A stretch of 64,000 nucleotides of DNA, from contig NZ_KB907081.1 of NCBI RefSeq assembly GCF_000381765.1, positions 1 through 64,000 of the forward strand. Reading direction: 5' to 3'. The stretch's first letter is position 1. Each line of letters opens with the position of its first letter. The stretch comes from [Zimmermannella] faecalis ATCC 13722. GTDB lineage: Bacteria > Actinomycetota > Actinomycetes > Actinomycetales > Microbacteriaceae. Positions 30,894-42,230 of this stretch are shown in pieces. A model generated the notes under the pieces. That model did not search any database and was not told the DNA's origin. It worked only from the letters and a program-made list of their open reading frames with translations. The position numbers and the translations under genes are program-made.

Positions 30894-31643
30894 ATGGCTG
30901 TCGACATCGCGCTGGTGCGGGCGAACAACCCGTCACCGATGACCCTGACCGGAACGAATACGTACGTCATCACGAGCGGCGAGGGGAGCTGCGTCGTCGA
31001 CCCCGGCCCGCTCGAGGCCGAGCACCTCGACGCGATCGTCGAGACCGCCGAGCGAATCGAGCTCGTGCTCTCAACCCACCGGCACCGCGACCACACCGAG
31101 GCGGTCGACGCGCTCGTCGAGCGCACCGGCGCCGTCGCCCGCGCCGTCGACCCGGCCTGGTGCCGGGGCGCCGAGCCGCTGCGCCACGGCGAGGCGATCG
31201 CGCTCGGCGACACGTCCCTGCGCATCCTCGCCACCCCCGGCCACACGAGCGACTCGGTGAGCGTGCTCGTGCCCGAGGCGCACGCGATGCTCACGGGCGA
31301 CACGATTCTCGGCGGCTCGACGACCGTCATCGAGCACCCCGACGGCACGATCGCCGACTACCTCGCGTCGCTCGACCTCATCGAGAAGCTCGGGCCGGGG
31401 CGCATCCTGCCCGGGCACGGCGACGAGATCCCCGACTCCATCGCGGCCGTCACGGCGCTGCGTGCCCACCGGCTGGAGCGGCTCGACCAGGTGCGTGGCG
31501 TGCTCGCCCAGCTTGGCGAATCCGCCCGCGTCGACGACGAGCTCGTCGAGCGGGTCGCCGGCGCGATCTACGCCGATGTCGCCGCGCAGGGCGCGGCCCG
31601 CCTCTCGGTCGCGGCGCAGCTTGCCTACCTCGCGGGGAACTGA
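30894..31643 (+). CDS. Metallo-beta-lactamase-fold hydrolase
   Basis: 249 residues of the glyoxalase II/LACTB2-like branch of the MBL fold. The zinc-binding motif is STHRHRDHTEAVDAL (variant HxHxDH with Arg at the third position), followed by LATPGHTSDSVSVLVPE and LTGDTILGGSTTVI. A C-terminal helical region starts at HRLERLDQVRGVL, as in LACTB2-type proteins. Presumed to hydrolyse a thioester or phosphodiester in the cytoplasm. The terminator at 31623-31657 overlaps its last codons. Confidence 0.88.
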   Translation: MAVDIALVRANNPSPMTLTGTNTYVITSGEGSCVVDPGPLEAEHLDAIVETAERIELVLSTHRHRDHTEAVDALVERTGAVARAVDPAWCRGAEPLRHGEAIALGDTSLRILATPGHTSDSVSVLVPEAHAMLTGDTILGGSTTVIEHPDGTIADYLASLDLIEKLGPGRILPGHGDEIPDSIAAVTALRAHRLERLDQVRGVLAQLGESARVDDELVERVAGAIYADVAAQGAARLSVAAQLAYLAGN

Positions 31644-31657
31644 TCCGCGAGGTAGGC
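31623..31657. terminator. Hairpin terminator between convergent MBL and gatB genes
   Basis: Perfect 13-bp inverted repeat (31623-31635, 31645-31657), 9-nt loop. It includes the MBL stop codon and lies 8 nt past the gatB stop, so it can serve both strands; no strong T-run is present on either side. Confidence 0.65.
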
Positions 31658-31664
31658 GAATGAA

Positions 31665-33173
31665 CTACGCCTGAGCGCGCTCGAGAATGAGCTCGCGCAC
31701 GCGCTTGGCGTCGGCCTGGCCGCCCATGGCCTTCATGACCGCGCCGATGACGGCGCCGGCAGCCTGCACCTTGCCGTCCTGAATCTTCGCGAGCACGTCG
31801 GGCTGTGCCGCGAGTGCCTCGTCGATTGCCGCGATGAGCGCGCCGTCGTCCGAGACCACCGCGAGCCCGCGCGCATCCACGACCTCGCGCGGCGAACCCT
31901 CGCCCGCGAGCACGCCCTCGAGCACCTGGCGCGCGAGCTTGTCGTTGACGGTACCGTCGGCGATGAGCACCTCGAGCTCGGCGACCTGCTGCGGCGTTGC
32001 GAGAGCGGTCGGGTGCACGCCCTGCTCGTTCGCGAGGCGGCTGAGCTCGCCGAGCCACCACTTGCGGGCGCCGGCGGCTGAGGCGCCGGCCGCGACCGTC
32101 GCATCCACCGCATCGAGCAGGCCACCGTTCACGATGTCCTGGAACACCTGGCCGCTGAAGCCCCACTCCTCGCGCAGGCGACGACGGCGCAGCACGGGCT
32201 GCTCGGGCAGCGCGGCACGCAGCTCCTCGACGAGCTCGACGCTCGGGCGGATGGGCATGAGGTCGGGCTCGGGGAAGTACCGGTAGTCGTCGGCGTCCGA
32301 CTTCGGACGGCCCGACGACGTGCGGCCGGTGTCTTCGTGCCAGTGCCGCGTCTCCTGCGTGATCGACTCACCCTTCGCGAGCAGCGCGGCCTGGCGCTGA
32401 ATCTCGTAGCGCACGGCCCGCTCGATCGAACGGAACGAGTTGATGTTCTTCGTCTCGGTGCGCGTACCGAGCTTCTCCTCGCCGCGCGGACGCAGCGAGA
32501 CGTTCGCGTCGCAGCGCAGGTTGCCGCGCTCCATGCGGGCGAACGAGACGCCGAGCGAACGCGCAATGTCGCGGATCGTCGAGACGTACGCCGCCGCGAG
32601 CTCGGGCGTGCGGTGCTCGCCTCCGAAGATCGGCTTCGTCACGATCTCGACGAGCGGCACGCCCGCGCGGTTGTAGTCGACGAGCGACGAGGATGCGCCC
32701 TGGATGCGCCCGGTCGAGCCCATGTGGGTGAGCTTGCCGGCGTCGTCTTCCATGTGCGCGCGCTCGATCGGCACCTGGAACACCGTGCCGTCCTCGAGCT
32801 CCACCTCGACCTCGCCGTCGAACGCGATCGGGTCGTCGTACTGCGAGATCTGATAGTTGCGGGGGCTGTCTGGGTAGTAGTAATTCTTGCGCGCGAACGA
32901 CGACTCCTCGGCGATCGAGCAGCCGAGCGCGAGGCCAAGCTGAATCGAATACCGCACCGCCTGCTCGTTCACGACGGGCAGCGTGCCGGGCAGGCCGAGG
33001 TCGACCGGGCCGATCTGCGTGTTCGGCGCGGCGTCGTGTTCGTCGCCCGACGGGTTCGGTGCGGGAGAGAACATCTTCGTCTTCGTCGAGAGCTCAACGT
33101 GCACCTCGAGGCCGATGACGGGCTCGTACTTCTCGAGCGCCTCATCAAAGTTCATGAGTTCGGGTTTCGCCAT
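31665..33173 (-). CDS. gatB: Asp-tRNA(Asn)/Glu-tRNA(Gln) amidotransferase subunit B
   Basis: 502-residue tRNA-binding and kinase subunit of GatCAB, which amidates mischarged Glu-tRNA(Gln) or Asp-tRNA(Asn). The signature begins [61 protein letters not shown] and [16 protein letters not shown] are hallmark segments, and a C-terminal YqeY-like tail domain follows, ending [17 protein letters not shown]. It is the last gene of gatC-gatA-gatB, 4 nt after gatA. Confidence 0.98.
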   Translation of the reverse strand: MAKPELMNFDEALEKYEPVIGLEVHVELSTKTKMFSPAPNPSGDEHDAAPNTQIGPVDLGLPGTLPVVNEQAVRYSIQLGLALGCSIAEESSFARKNYYYPDSPRNYQISQYDDPIAFDGEVEVELEDGTVFQVPIERAHMEDDAGKLTHMGSTGRIQGASSSLVDYNRAGVPLVEIVTKPIFGGEHRTPELAAAYVSTIRDIARSLGVSFARMERGNLRCDANVSLRPRGEEKLGTRTETKNINSFRSIERAVRYEIQRQAALLAKGESITQETRHWHEDTGRTSSGRPKSDADDYRYFPEPDLMPIRPSVELVEELRAALPEQPVLRRRRLREEWGFSGQVFQDIVNGGLLDAVDATVAAGASAAGARKWWLGELSRLANEQGVHPTALATPQQVAELEVLIADGTVNDKLARQVLEGVLAGEGSPREVVDARGLAVVSDDGALIAAIDEALAAQPDVLAKIQDGKVQAAGAVIGAVMKAMGGQADAKRVRELILERAQA

Positions 33174-33177
33174 CTCG

Positions 33178-34686
33178 CTACGCCTCCTTCAGCTCGGGCG
33201 CCTGCGCGTACAGCGGGCTCCCCCAACGTTCCGCAAGCGACGACTCAAGTGCCGCGCCCGCCTGGTAGAGCCGCGCATCCTCCCGCGCCGGCGCCATGAA
33301 CTGGAACCCGACCGGCAGGCCCTCGCTCAGCCCCATGGGAAGCGAGAGCGCAGGGATGCCCGCGAGGTTCGCCGGAATCGTCGTGATGTCGGCAACGTAG
33401 TTCGCGGTCGGGTCGTCGACGCGCTCGCCGAGACGCCACGCGACGGTCGGTGCGGTCGGCGCGACGAGCACGTCGACGTCGGCGAACGCGCGGTCGAAGT
33501 CGCCCTGCACGAGCGTGCGCACCTTCTGGGCCGAACCGTAGTAGGCGTCGTAGTAGCCGCTCGACAGGGCATACGTGCCGAGCAGTATGCGGCGCTTCGC
33601 CTCGTCGCCGAGGCCGGCGGCGCGGGTCGCGCTCATCACCTGCTCGACGTTCGCGCCTTCGGGCGTCACTCGCAGGCCGTAGCGAACCGAGTCGTACCGG
33701 GCAAGGTTGCTCGAGACTTCGGCGGGCATGAGCAGGTAGTACGCCGCGACGGCGTAGTCGAGCGTCGTGAGCTCGATCCAGCTGATCTCGGCGCCGCGCT
33801 CACGCAGCACGTCGAGCGCCTCCTCGAAGCGCTCGCGCACGCCAGCTTCGAAACCCTCACCCTCGGCGAGCTGCCGGGGCACGCCGACGCGCAGGCCGTT
33901 GAGCGCATCCGCCCGCTGGCCCGCCTTTGCGGCGTCGGCGAACGAGGGCCACTCGTGGGCCATCGACGTCTGGTCGCGGCCGTCGTGGCCACCGATAACG
34001 TCGTGCAGCAGCGCCGCGTCGAGCACGGTGCGGGCGGCGGGGCCGATCTGGTCGAGCGACGACGCCATTGCGATGGCGCCGTAGCGGCTCACACCGCCGT
34101 AGGTCGGCTTCACACCGACCGTGCCGGTCACGGCCGCGGGCTGGCGCACCGAACCACCGGTGTCGGTGCCGAGCGCGAGCGGTGCCTCGAACGCGGCGAC
34201 CGCGGCGGCCGAGCCACCGCCCGAACCGCCCGGAATGCGGTCGAGCGACCACGGGTTGTTCGTCGCGCCGAAGCCGCTCGTCTCGGTCGACGAGCCCATC
34301 GCGAACTCGTCCATGTTCGTCTTGCCAAGAATCGGCAGACCAGCGGCGCGCAGCCGCTCGACCACGTGGGCGTCGTACGGCGGCTGCCACCCCTCGAGGA
34401 TGCGGCTGCCGGCCGTGGTCTCGAGGCCGCGGGTGACGATGTTGTCTTTCACCGCGATCGGCACGCCCGCAAGCGGCGAGGTGGCGGTACCGGCGGCGCG
34501 GCCCGCGTCGGCCGCTTCGGCCTGCGCGAGCGCACCCTCGGCGTCGATCTTGAGGTAGGCGTGCACCGCGCCGTCGACTGCGGCGATGCGGTCAAGGTGG
34601 GCCTGGGTTGCGTCGACCGAAGTAGTCTCGCCGGCCGCGAGGCGGTCGGCGAGCTCGGCGGCGGTGAGCTGGGTGAGGTCGGCCAC
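33178..34686 (-). CDS. gatA: Asp-tRNA(Asn)/Glu-tRNA(Gln) amidotransferase subunit A
   Basis: 502-residue amidase-signature subunit that releases ammonia from glutamine for GatB. The Ser-cis-Ser-Lys triad is intact: Lys in [20 protein letters not shown], Ser residues in [20 protein letters not shown] and [12 protein letters not shown]. The first base of gatA overlaps the last base of gatC, indicating coupling. Its intact catalytic loop is a useful contrast to the divergent amidase at 42231. Confidence 0.98.
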   Translation of the reverse strand: MADLTQLTAAELADRLAAGETTSVDATQAHLDRIAAVDGAVHAYLKIDAEGALAQAEAADAGRAAGTATSPLAGVPIAVKDNIVTRGLETTAGSRILEGWQPPYDAHVVERLRAAGLPILGKTNMDEFAMGSSTETSGFGATNNPWSLDRIPGGSGGGSAAAVAAFEAPLALGTDTGGSVRQPAAVTGTVGVKPTYGGVSRYGAIAMASSLDQIGPAARTVLDAALLHDVIGGHDGRDQTSMAHEWPSFADAAKAGQRADALNGLRVGVPRQLAEGEGFEAGVRERFEEALDVLRERGAEISWIELTTLDYAVAAYYLLMPAEVSSNLARYDSVRYGLRVTPEGANVEQVMSATRAAGLGDEAKRRILLGTYALSSGYYDAYYGSAQKVRTLVQGDFDRAFADVDVLVAPTAPTVAWRLGERVDDPTANYVADITTIPANLAGIPALSLPMGLSEGLPVGFQFMAPAREDARLYQAGAALESSLAERWGSPLYAQAPELKEA

Positions 34687-34985
34687 TACTGCTCCTCTCC
34701 GAGAATCGCGGTCACCTTGAAGCGCGACTCGTCGCGGTCGGGAGCCTGCGCGAGCACCTCGTCACGGTCGAGCGTCGGGGCGGCCTCGTCGGCGCGCATG
34801 ACGTTCGCGGTGACGAACGGGTGGCTGGCGGGCGCGACGTCGGGCGTCGCCACCTCTTGGACCTTGCTGATGAGCTGGTTGATGGCGCCGAGCTGTTCGG
34901 TCATGCGGTCGATCTCCTCATTCGTGAGATCGATGCGCGAGAGCTCCGCCAGGTGCTCGACGTCTGCGCGAGTGATGTCTGACAT
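34686..34985 (-). CDS. gatC: Asp-tRNA(Asn)/Glu-tRNA(Gln) amidotransferase subunit C
   Basis: 99 residues, the usual GatC size. It starts [20 protein letters not shown] and keeps the middle segment [17 protein letters not shown]; the C-terminal belt contains [20 protein letters not shown]. It stabilises the GatA-GatB complex. First gene of the operon; its presence implies that tRNA-dependent amidation supplies Gln-tRNA and/or Asn-tRNA. Confidence 0.97.
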   Translation of the reverse strand: MSDITRADVEHLAELSRIDLTNEEIDRMTEQLGAINQLISKVQEVATPDVAPASHPFVTANVMRADEAAPTLDRDEVLAQAPDRDESRFKVTAILGEEQ

Positions 34986-35020
34986 ACCGTTCCGTCTTCG
35001 AGTTGCAATCCGACCTGCCC

Positions 35021-35026
35021 AGTCTA
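35021..35026 (-). promoter_or_regulatory. Candidate -10 of gatCAB
   Basis: TAGACT on the minus strand, 35 nt before the gatC start, leaves a short leader containing AGACGGAACG. No convincing -35. Confidence 0.35.
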
Positions 35027-35039
35027 GTTGCGCCGTGAC

Positions 35040-36218
35040 TTAGCGGGTGAGGATGAGCGCCTCTCCCTGGCCGCCACCGCCACAGAGGCCGATCGCGGCC
35101 GTGCCGCTCCCCCGGCGCGCGAGCTCGTGGGCGAGGTGCACCACGAGCCGGTTCCCCGAAACACCGATGGGGTGGCCGATCGCGATGCCGCCGCCGTGCA
35201 CGTTCACGATGTCGTCGCTCACGCCGAGGTCGCGCTGCGAGCGCGCGACGACCGCGCCGAACGCCTCGTTGATCTCGACGAGGTCGAGGGCGGCGGCGGT
35301 AATGCCCTGCTTGTCGAGCGCCCGCGCGATCGCTCGCGACGGCTGTGCCTGCAGAGAGTTGTCAGGGCCGGCGGTTTGCCCGCTCGCGCCGACGGTGGCG
35401 AGCACGGGCCAACCGCGCGCATCCGCCCGCTCGCGGGTCGTGACGATGACGGCCGAGGCGCCGTCGGAGATCTGCGACGAATTGCCCGCGGTGATCGTGC
35501 CGCCCTCGGCGAAGGCCGGGCGCAGCTTCGCGAGCGACTCGACCGTCGTGTCGGGGCGGATGCCCTCGTCGCGCGTGATGACGAGCGGTTCACCCTTTCG
35601 CTGCGGAACTTCGACCGGCACGATCTCGGCCTCGAAGATGCCCGCCTCGGTCGCCGCCTGCGCACGCTGGTGCGACCGCGCGGCCACCGCATCCTGGTCA
35701 TCGCGGTCGATCTCGAATCGGGGGTTGTGGCGCTCGGTGGAGGCGCCCATGCTCTCGTGGTCATAGGCGTCGGTGAGTCCGTCGAAGGCGAGGTGGTCGA
35801 GCACCTCGACGCTGCCGTACGTCCAGCCGTCGCGGGAGTTCATGAGTAGGTGCGGGGCGCGAGTCATCGATTCCATGCCCGCGGCGACGACGGTCGTCGC
35901 GTCGCCCGTCGCGATCATGCGCGCGGCGTCGATCACCGCGGTGAGGCCCGAAAGACACACCTTGTTCACCGAGTGAGCCGGCGTCTCCCAACCGAGGCCG
36001 GCACCGATCGCGGCCTGTCGCGCCGCGTTCTGCCCGCTGCCCGCGGCGAGCACCTGGCCAACGATGACTGCATCGATGTCGGCGGGGTCAACCGACGCCT
36101 GCTCGAGGGCGCCCCGAATCGCGATCGACCCGAGCTGCGGCGCGGTGAAGCTCGCAAGCTGCCCCTTGAGCCGCCCCTGCGGGGTGCGGGCGGCCGCCAC
36201 AATCACAATGTCGGTCAC
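35040..36218 (-). CDS. Acetyl-CoA C-acyltransferase (thiolase)
   Basis: 392 residues, standard for tetrameric thiolases of the acetoacetyl-CoA/3-ketoacyl-CoA type. The acylated cysteine is near residue 88 in VNKVCLSGLTAVIDAA. The second signature NVHGGGIAIGHPIGVSGNRL and the C-terminal Cys in GLCGGGGQGEALIL are intact. It either condenses two acetyl-CoA or cleaves 3-ketoacyl-CoA; direction cannot be told. GTG 36218 follows GAAGGGGAACG. It stands alone between gatC and ligA. Confidence 0.95.
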   Translation of the reverse strand: MTDIVIVAAARTPQGRLKGQLASFTAPQLGSIAIRGALEQASVDPADIDAVIVGQVLAAGSGQNAARQAAIGAGLGWETPAHSVNKVCLSGLTAVIDAARMIATGDATTVVAAGMESMTRAPHLLMNSRDGWTYGSVEVLDHLAFDGLTDAYDHESMGASTERHNPRFEIDRDDQDAVAARSHQRAQAATEAGIFEAEIVPVEVPQRKGEPLVITRDEGIRPDTTVESLAKLRPAFAEGGTITAGNSSQISDGASAVIVTTRERADARGWPVLATVGASGQTAGPDNSLQAQPSRAIARALDKQGITAAALDLVEINEAFGAVVARSQRDLGVSDDIVNVHGGGIAIGHPIGVSGNRLVVHLAHELARRGSGTAAIGLCGGGGQGEALILTR

Positions 36219-36283
36219 GGTCGTTCCCCTTCGCCTGGCGGTCTACTGCCGACCACTTTACGTCGGTCGTGGTGCGTGTCGGG

Positions 36284-39056
<2,773 letters not shown>

Positions 39057-39060
<4 letters not shown>

Positions 39061-40223
39061 CGGGCTCCTCCCGCCGCAAGCGCGAGCTCGCGCAGGTCAA
39101 GCTGCGACGTCGCGATGTCGATCGTGAACTGGCCCATCACCCGCGTGCCGACGTAGATGACGGCCGACTGGCCGGTCGCGACGCCGATGAGTGGCTCGTC
39201 GACCCGCACCGAAATCTCGATGCCGGGCTCGGTCGCGTCGGGCCGCGTCGCGCGGTCGGCCGTGCGGATGCGGCACGTGCCGGGCTGCGGGTCGGCGTGC
39301 GCGCGAATCTGCACGTCGCAGCGGAACTCGAGCTCGTCGGGCCGGGCGCCCGCCCAGCTGAACCGCTGCCCCGCGATCTCACCGATCGCGAGTGCCTCCT
39401 TCGGCCCGACGGTGACGGTATTCGTCTCGGGGTCGGTGCCGAGCACGAAGCGCGGCCGGCCATCGTCGGCGGGGCGCGAAAGGTTGAGGCCCTTGCGCTG
39501 GCCGACCGTGTACGAGCTCGCGCCGCGGTGCTCGCCGAGCACCTCGCCGTCGCGGTCGACAATCGCGCCGGGGCGAAGCGGGATGTGCTCGCCGAGCCAG
39601 GCGCGCGTGTCGCCGTCGGGAATGAAGCAGATGTCGTAGCTGTCGGGCTTGTTCGCGGTGACGAAGCCTCGCTCGCGTGCCTCGGCGCGGATGAGCTCCT
39701 TCGAGGGCGTCGCCCCGAGCGGGAACCAGCAGTGGGCGAGCTGGTCGGCCGTGAGCACGCCGAGCACGTACGACTGGTCTTTCGCCTCTTCGCTCGAACG
39801 GTGCAGCTCTCGCTCGCCGTCTTCGCGGTCGACGACCTCAGCGTAGTGGCCCGTGACGACGGCGTCGAAGCCGAGGTCGAGCGCCTTGTCGAGCAGCGCC
39901 GCGAACTTGATCTTCTCGTTGCAGCGCAGGCACGGGTTCGGCGTGCGGCCCTGCGCGTACTCGGCGATGAAGTCGTCGACGACGTCGAGCTTGAACCGCT
40001 CCGAGAAGTCCCAGACATAGAAGGGAATGCCGAGCGCGTCGGCGACGCGGCGCGCATCCATCGCGTCTTCGATCGTGCAGCAGCCGCGCGAGCCCTGCCG
40101 CAGCGTGCCGCCCGCGCGTGAAAGCGCGAGGTGCACGCCGACGACCTCGTGCCCCGCCTCAACGGCGCGCGCTGCGGCGACCGACGAGTCGACGCCACCG
40201 CTCATTGCTGCAAGTACCTTCAT
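39057..40223 (-). CDS. mnmA: tRNA-specific 2-thiouridylase
   Basis: 388-residue enzyme making 2-thiouridine at U34 of tRNA Lys/Glu/Gln using a persulfide donated by a cysteine desulfurase. The PP-loop is [13 protein letters not shown]. The catalytic cysteines are in [16 protein letters not shown] and [13 protein letters not shown]. The C-terminal beta-barrel is present. The segment [20 protein letters not shown] carries two further Cys typical of actinobacterial MnmA. TAGACT lies 9 nt before ATG 40223. The cysteine desulfurase at 45375 is a plausible partner. First gene of the operon ending in ligA. Confidence 0.97.
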
Positions 40224-40232
40224 AACCCGACC

Positions 40233-40238
40233 AGTCTA
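40233..40238 (-). promoter_or_regulatory. Candidate -10 of mnmA
   Basis: TAGACT on the minus strand ends 9 nt before ATG 40223, leaving at most a 2-3 nt leader. Confidence 0.4.
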
Positions 40239-40270
40239 CGAGCCGCGGGCGGGAACGGCGAGGCGCGCCG

Positions 40271-42124
40271 CTACTCTCCCGACTCGGCGTAGAGCCGCGC
40301 GTACGCGCCGCCGCCGGCGAGCAGTTCGTCGTGGCTGCCGCGTTCGACGATCTCGCCGCGGTCGAGCACGTGAATGACGTCTGCGTCGCGAATCGTCGAG
40401 AGCCGGTGGGCGATCGAGATGACGGTGCGCCCGCGCGCGGCCTCGTCGATCGCGGCCTGCACGTGTCGCTCGCTCACGGCGTCGAGGGCGCTCGTCGCCT
40501 CGTCGAGCACGAGCACGGCCGGGTCTTTCAGCAGCACCCGCGCGATCGCGATGCGCTGCTTCTCACCACCCGAGAGCCGATACCCGCGCTCGCCGACGAC
40601 AGTGTCGTACGCGTCGGGGAACGACGCGATCTGCTCGTGGATGCTCGCCTTACGGCACGCGGTCTCGAGCTCCTCGAGCGTCGCGTCGGGTTTCGCGAGG
40701 CGGAGGTTCTCGGCGATCGTCGCGTGCACGAGGTAGGACTCCTGGCTCACCATGCCGACGTTCGCGACGATGTCGGCGCGGCGGAGCGCCTTCACGTCGG
40801 TGCCCGCGAACGCGACCACCCCATCCGTCGCGTCGTAGAGCCGCGCCGCGAGGTACGCGATGGTCGATTTGCCCGCGCCCGACGCCCCGACGAACGCGAC
40901 AAACTCGCCCGGCCGGGCGTGGAACGAAACGCCGCGCAGGGTCGCCGGCTCCTCGGCGCGCTGGTCGGGGTACCGGAACACGACGTCGCGGAACTCGACC
41001 TCGCCGACGCGCGCCTCGTCGAGCGGTTCGGGCTCGGCGGGGTCGACGATCGCGGGGCGAAGCTCGAGGTACTCGAAGATGCGCGCGAACAGCGCCTTCG
41101 AGGTTTGAATGTCGAGGCCCGTTCGCATGAGGCCGAGCAGCGGCCGCCGCAGCTGCCCGTTCACGCTCGTGAACGCGACGATCGTGCCGGCCGTGATCGC
41201 GGCGCCGCCCGTGATGAGGTAGCCGGTGACGACGTAGATCGCGACGGGGATGAGCGCCATCACGACGCTGACGAACGCGAAGAATCGCTGCCCGGCCATC
41301 GCCTGCGCGAGCTGCAGCCGCACCTGGTACCGGTTCGCCTCCTCGTACTCGGTGGTCGCCGCCGCCTCGCGCCCGAGCGTTTTCGTGAGCAGCACGCCCG
41401 AAACTGAGAGCTGCTCTTGCGTCATCGCCGTCATGTTCGCGAGCGACTGCTGCGTCTTCGTCGCAATGCGGGCGCGGCGTTGGCCGACGCGGCGCTGCAG
41501 CAGGATGAGCGGGGGCAGCAGCACGAGCGAGAGAATCGCCAGCTGCCAGCTCAGCACGAACATCGCCGTGACCGAGGCGATCGTCGTCACGATGTTGCCG
41601 ACGATCGAGGTGAACGTGTTCTGCAGCACGTTCGCGACGCCACCGACGTCGTTCTGCAGGCGAGACTGCACCTCGCCGGTCTTGGTTTTTGCGAAGAACG
41701 CGAGCTCCATCTGCTGCAGGCGGTTGAACAGCCGCACCCGCAGATCGGCCGTGACCGAGTTGCCGACCTTCGCGGTGAGCCACGTCTGCCACACGGTGAT
41801 GCCGGCGTTGAGGAACAGCACCGCGACCATCGCTCCGATGATCCACCACAGGGCGACGAGGTTCGGTCCGCCACCATCGACCGGGAACAGGCCCTTGTCG
41901 AACGCTTGCTGGGTGAGCAGGGCCGGGGCGACGCCGAGCGCCGCGGTGATGAGCACGAGCACGATCGCGGTAATGAGCTGCGGTCGGTACGGCACGAACA
42001 GGCCGCCGATGCGCCGCCAGAGATGCGGCACCTCGGGCGCGGCGTCGATCTGCGCGCGCAGCACCGAGTCGTCGGCCATGCCTCGGGCGCCGCCGCCACG
42101 ACCGCCCGCCCCCATCATCGTCAT
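40271..42124 (-). CDS. ABC-type exporter, fused membrane and ATPase domains
   Basis: 617-residue half transporter working as a dimer. A Gly/Arg-rich N-terminus (GGRGGGARG) precedes six transmembrane helices from about residue 35. The nucleotide-binding domain has Walker A FVGASGAGKST, signature LSGGEKQRIAIARVLL, Walker B AVLVLDEATSALDAVS and the H-loop VISIAHRLSTI. The layout is MsbA/LmrA/multidrug-like; the substrate is unknown. ATG 42124 is set by TAGGCT 6 nt upstream. It is divergent from the amidase gene and the shared operator is upstream of its probable -35. Confidence 0.93.
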   Translation of the reverse strand: MTMMGAGGRGGGARGMADDSVLRAQIDAAPEVPHLWRRIGGLFVPYRPQLITAIVLVLITAALGVAPALLTQQAFDKGLFPVDGGGPNLVALWWIIGAMVAVLFLNAGITVWQTWLTAKVGNSVTADLRVRLFNRLQQMELAFFAKTKTGEVQSRLQNDVGGVANVLQNTFTSIVGNIVTTIASVTAMFVLSWQLAILSLVLLPPLILLQRRVGQRRARIATKTQQSLANMTAMTQEQLSVSGVLLTKTLGREAAATTEYEEANRYQVRLQLAQAMAGQRFFAFVSVVMALIPVAIYVVTGYLITGGAAITAGTIVAFTSVNGQLRRPLLGLMRTGLDIQTSKALFARIFEYLELRPAIVDPAEPEPLDEARVGEVEFRDVVFRYPDQRAEEPATLRGVSFHARPGEFVAFVGASGAGKSTIAYLAARLYDATDGVVAFAGTDVKALRRADIVANVGMVSQESYLVHATIAENLRLAKPDATLEELETACRKASIHEQIASFPDAYDTVVGERGYRLSGGEKQRIAIARVLLKDPAVLVLDEATSALDAVSERHVQAAIDEAARGRTVISIAHRLSTIRDADVIHVLDRGEIVERGSHDELLAGGGAYARLYAESGE

Positions 42125-42130
42125 GTCGAC

Positions 42131-42136
42131 AGCCTA
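42131..42136 (-). promoter_or_regulatory. Leaderless -10 of the ABC exporter gene
   Basis: TAGGCT on the minus strand ends 6 nt before ATG 42124. The TTAATCGATTAA palindrome begins 32 bp further upstream. Confidence 0.5.
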
Positions 42137-42168
42137 CGGGGCGCCGGTGTCGGGTTCCCCATGCGGAC

Positions 42169-42183
42169 TTAATCGATTAAGCT
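42169..42183 (+). promoter_or_regulatory. Second copy of the LacI-type operator, before the amidase gene
   Basis: TTAATCGATTAA (42169-42180) plus GCT, identical over 15 bp to the site at 25326-25340. TAAGCT (42178-42183) is again the candidate -10. The GTG start at 42231 follows a leader containing CAGGAGG 7 nt before it. Confidence 0.75.
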
Positions 42184-42230
42184 AGCCGAGTCGAGTCAGC
42201 GAAGACCAGAGACATTCAGGAGGCCGCGCC

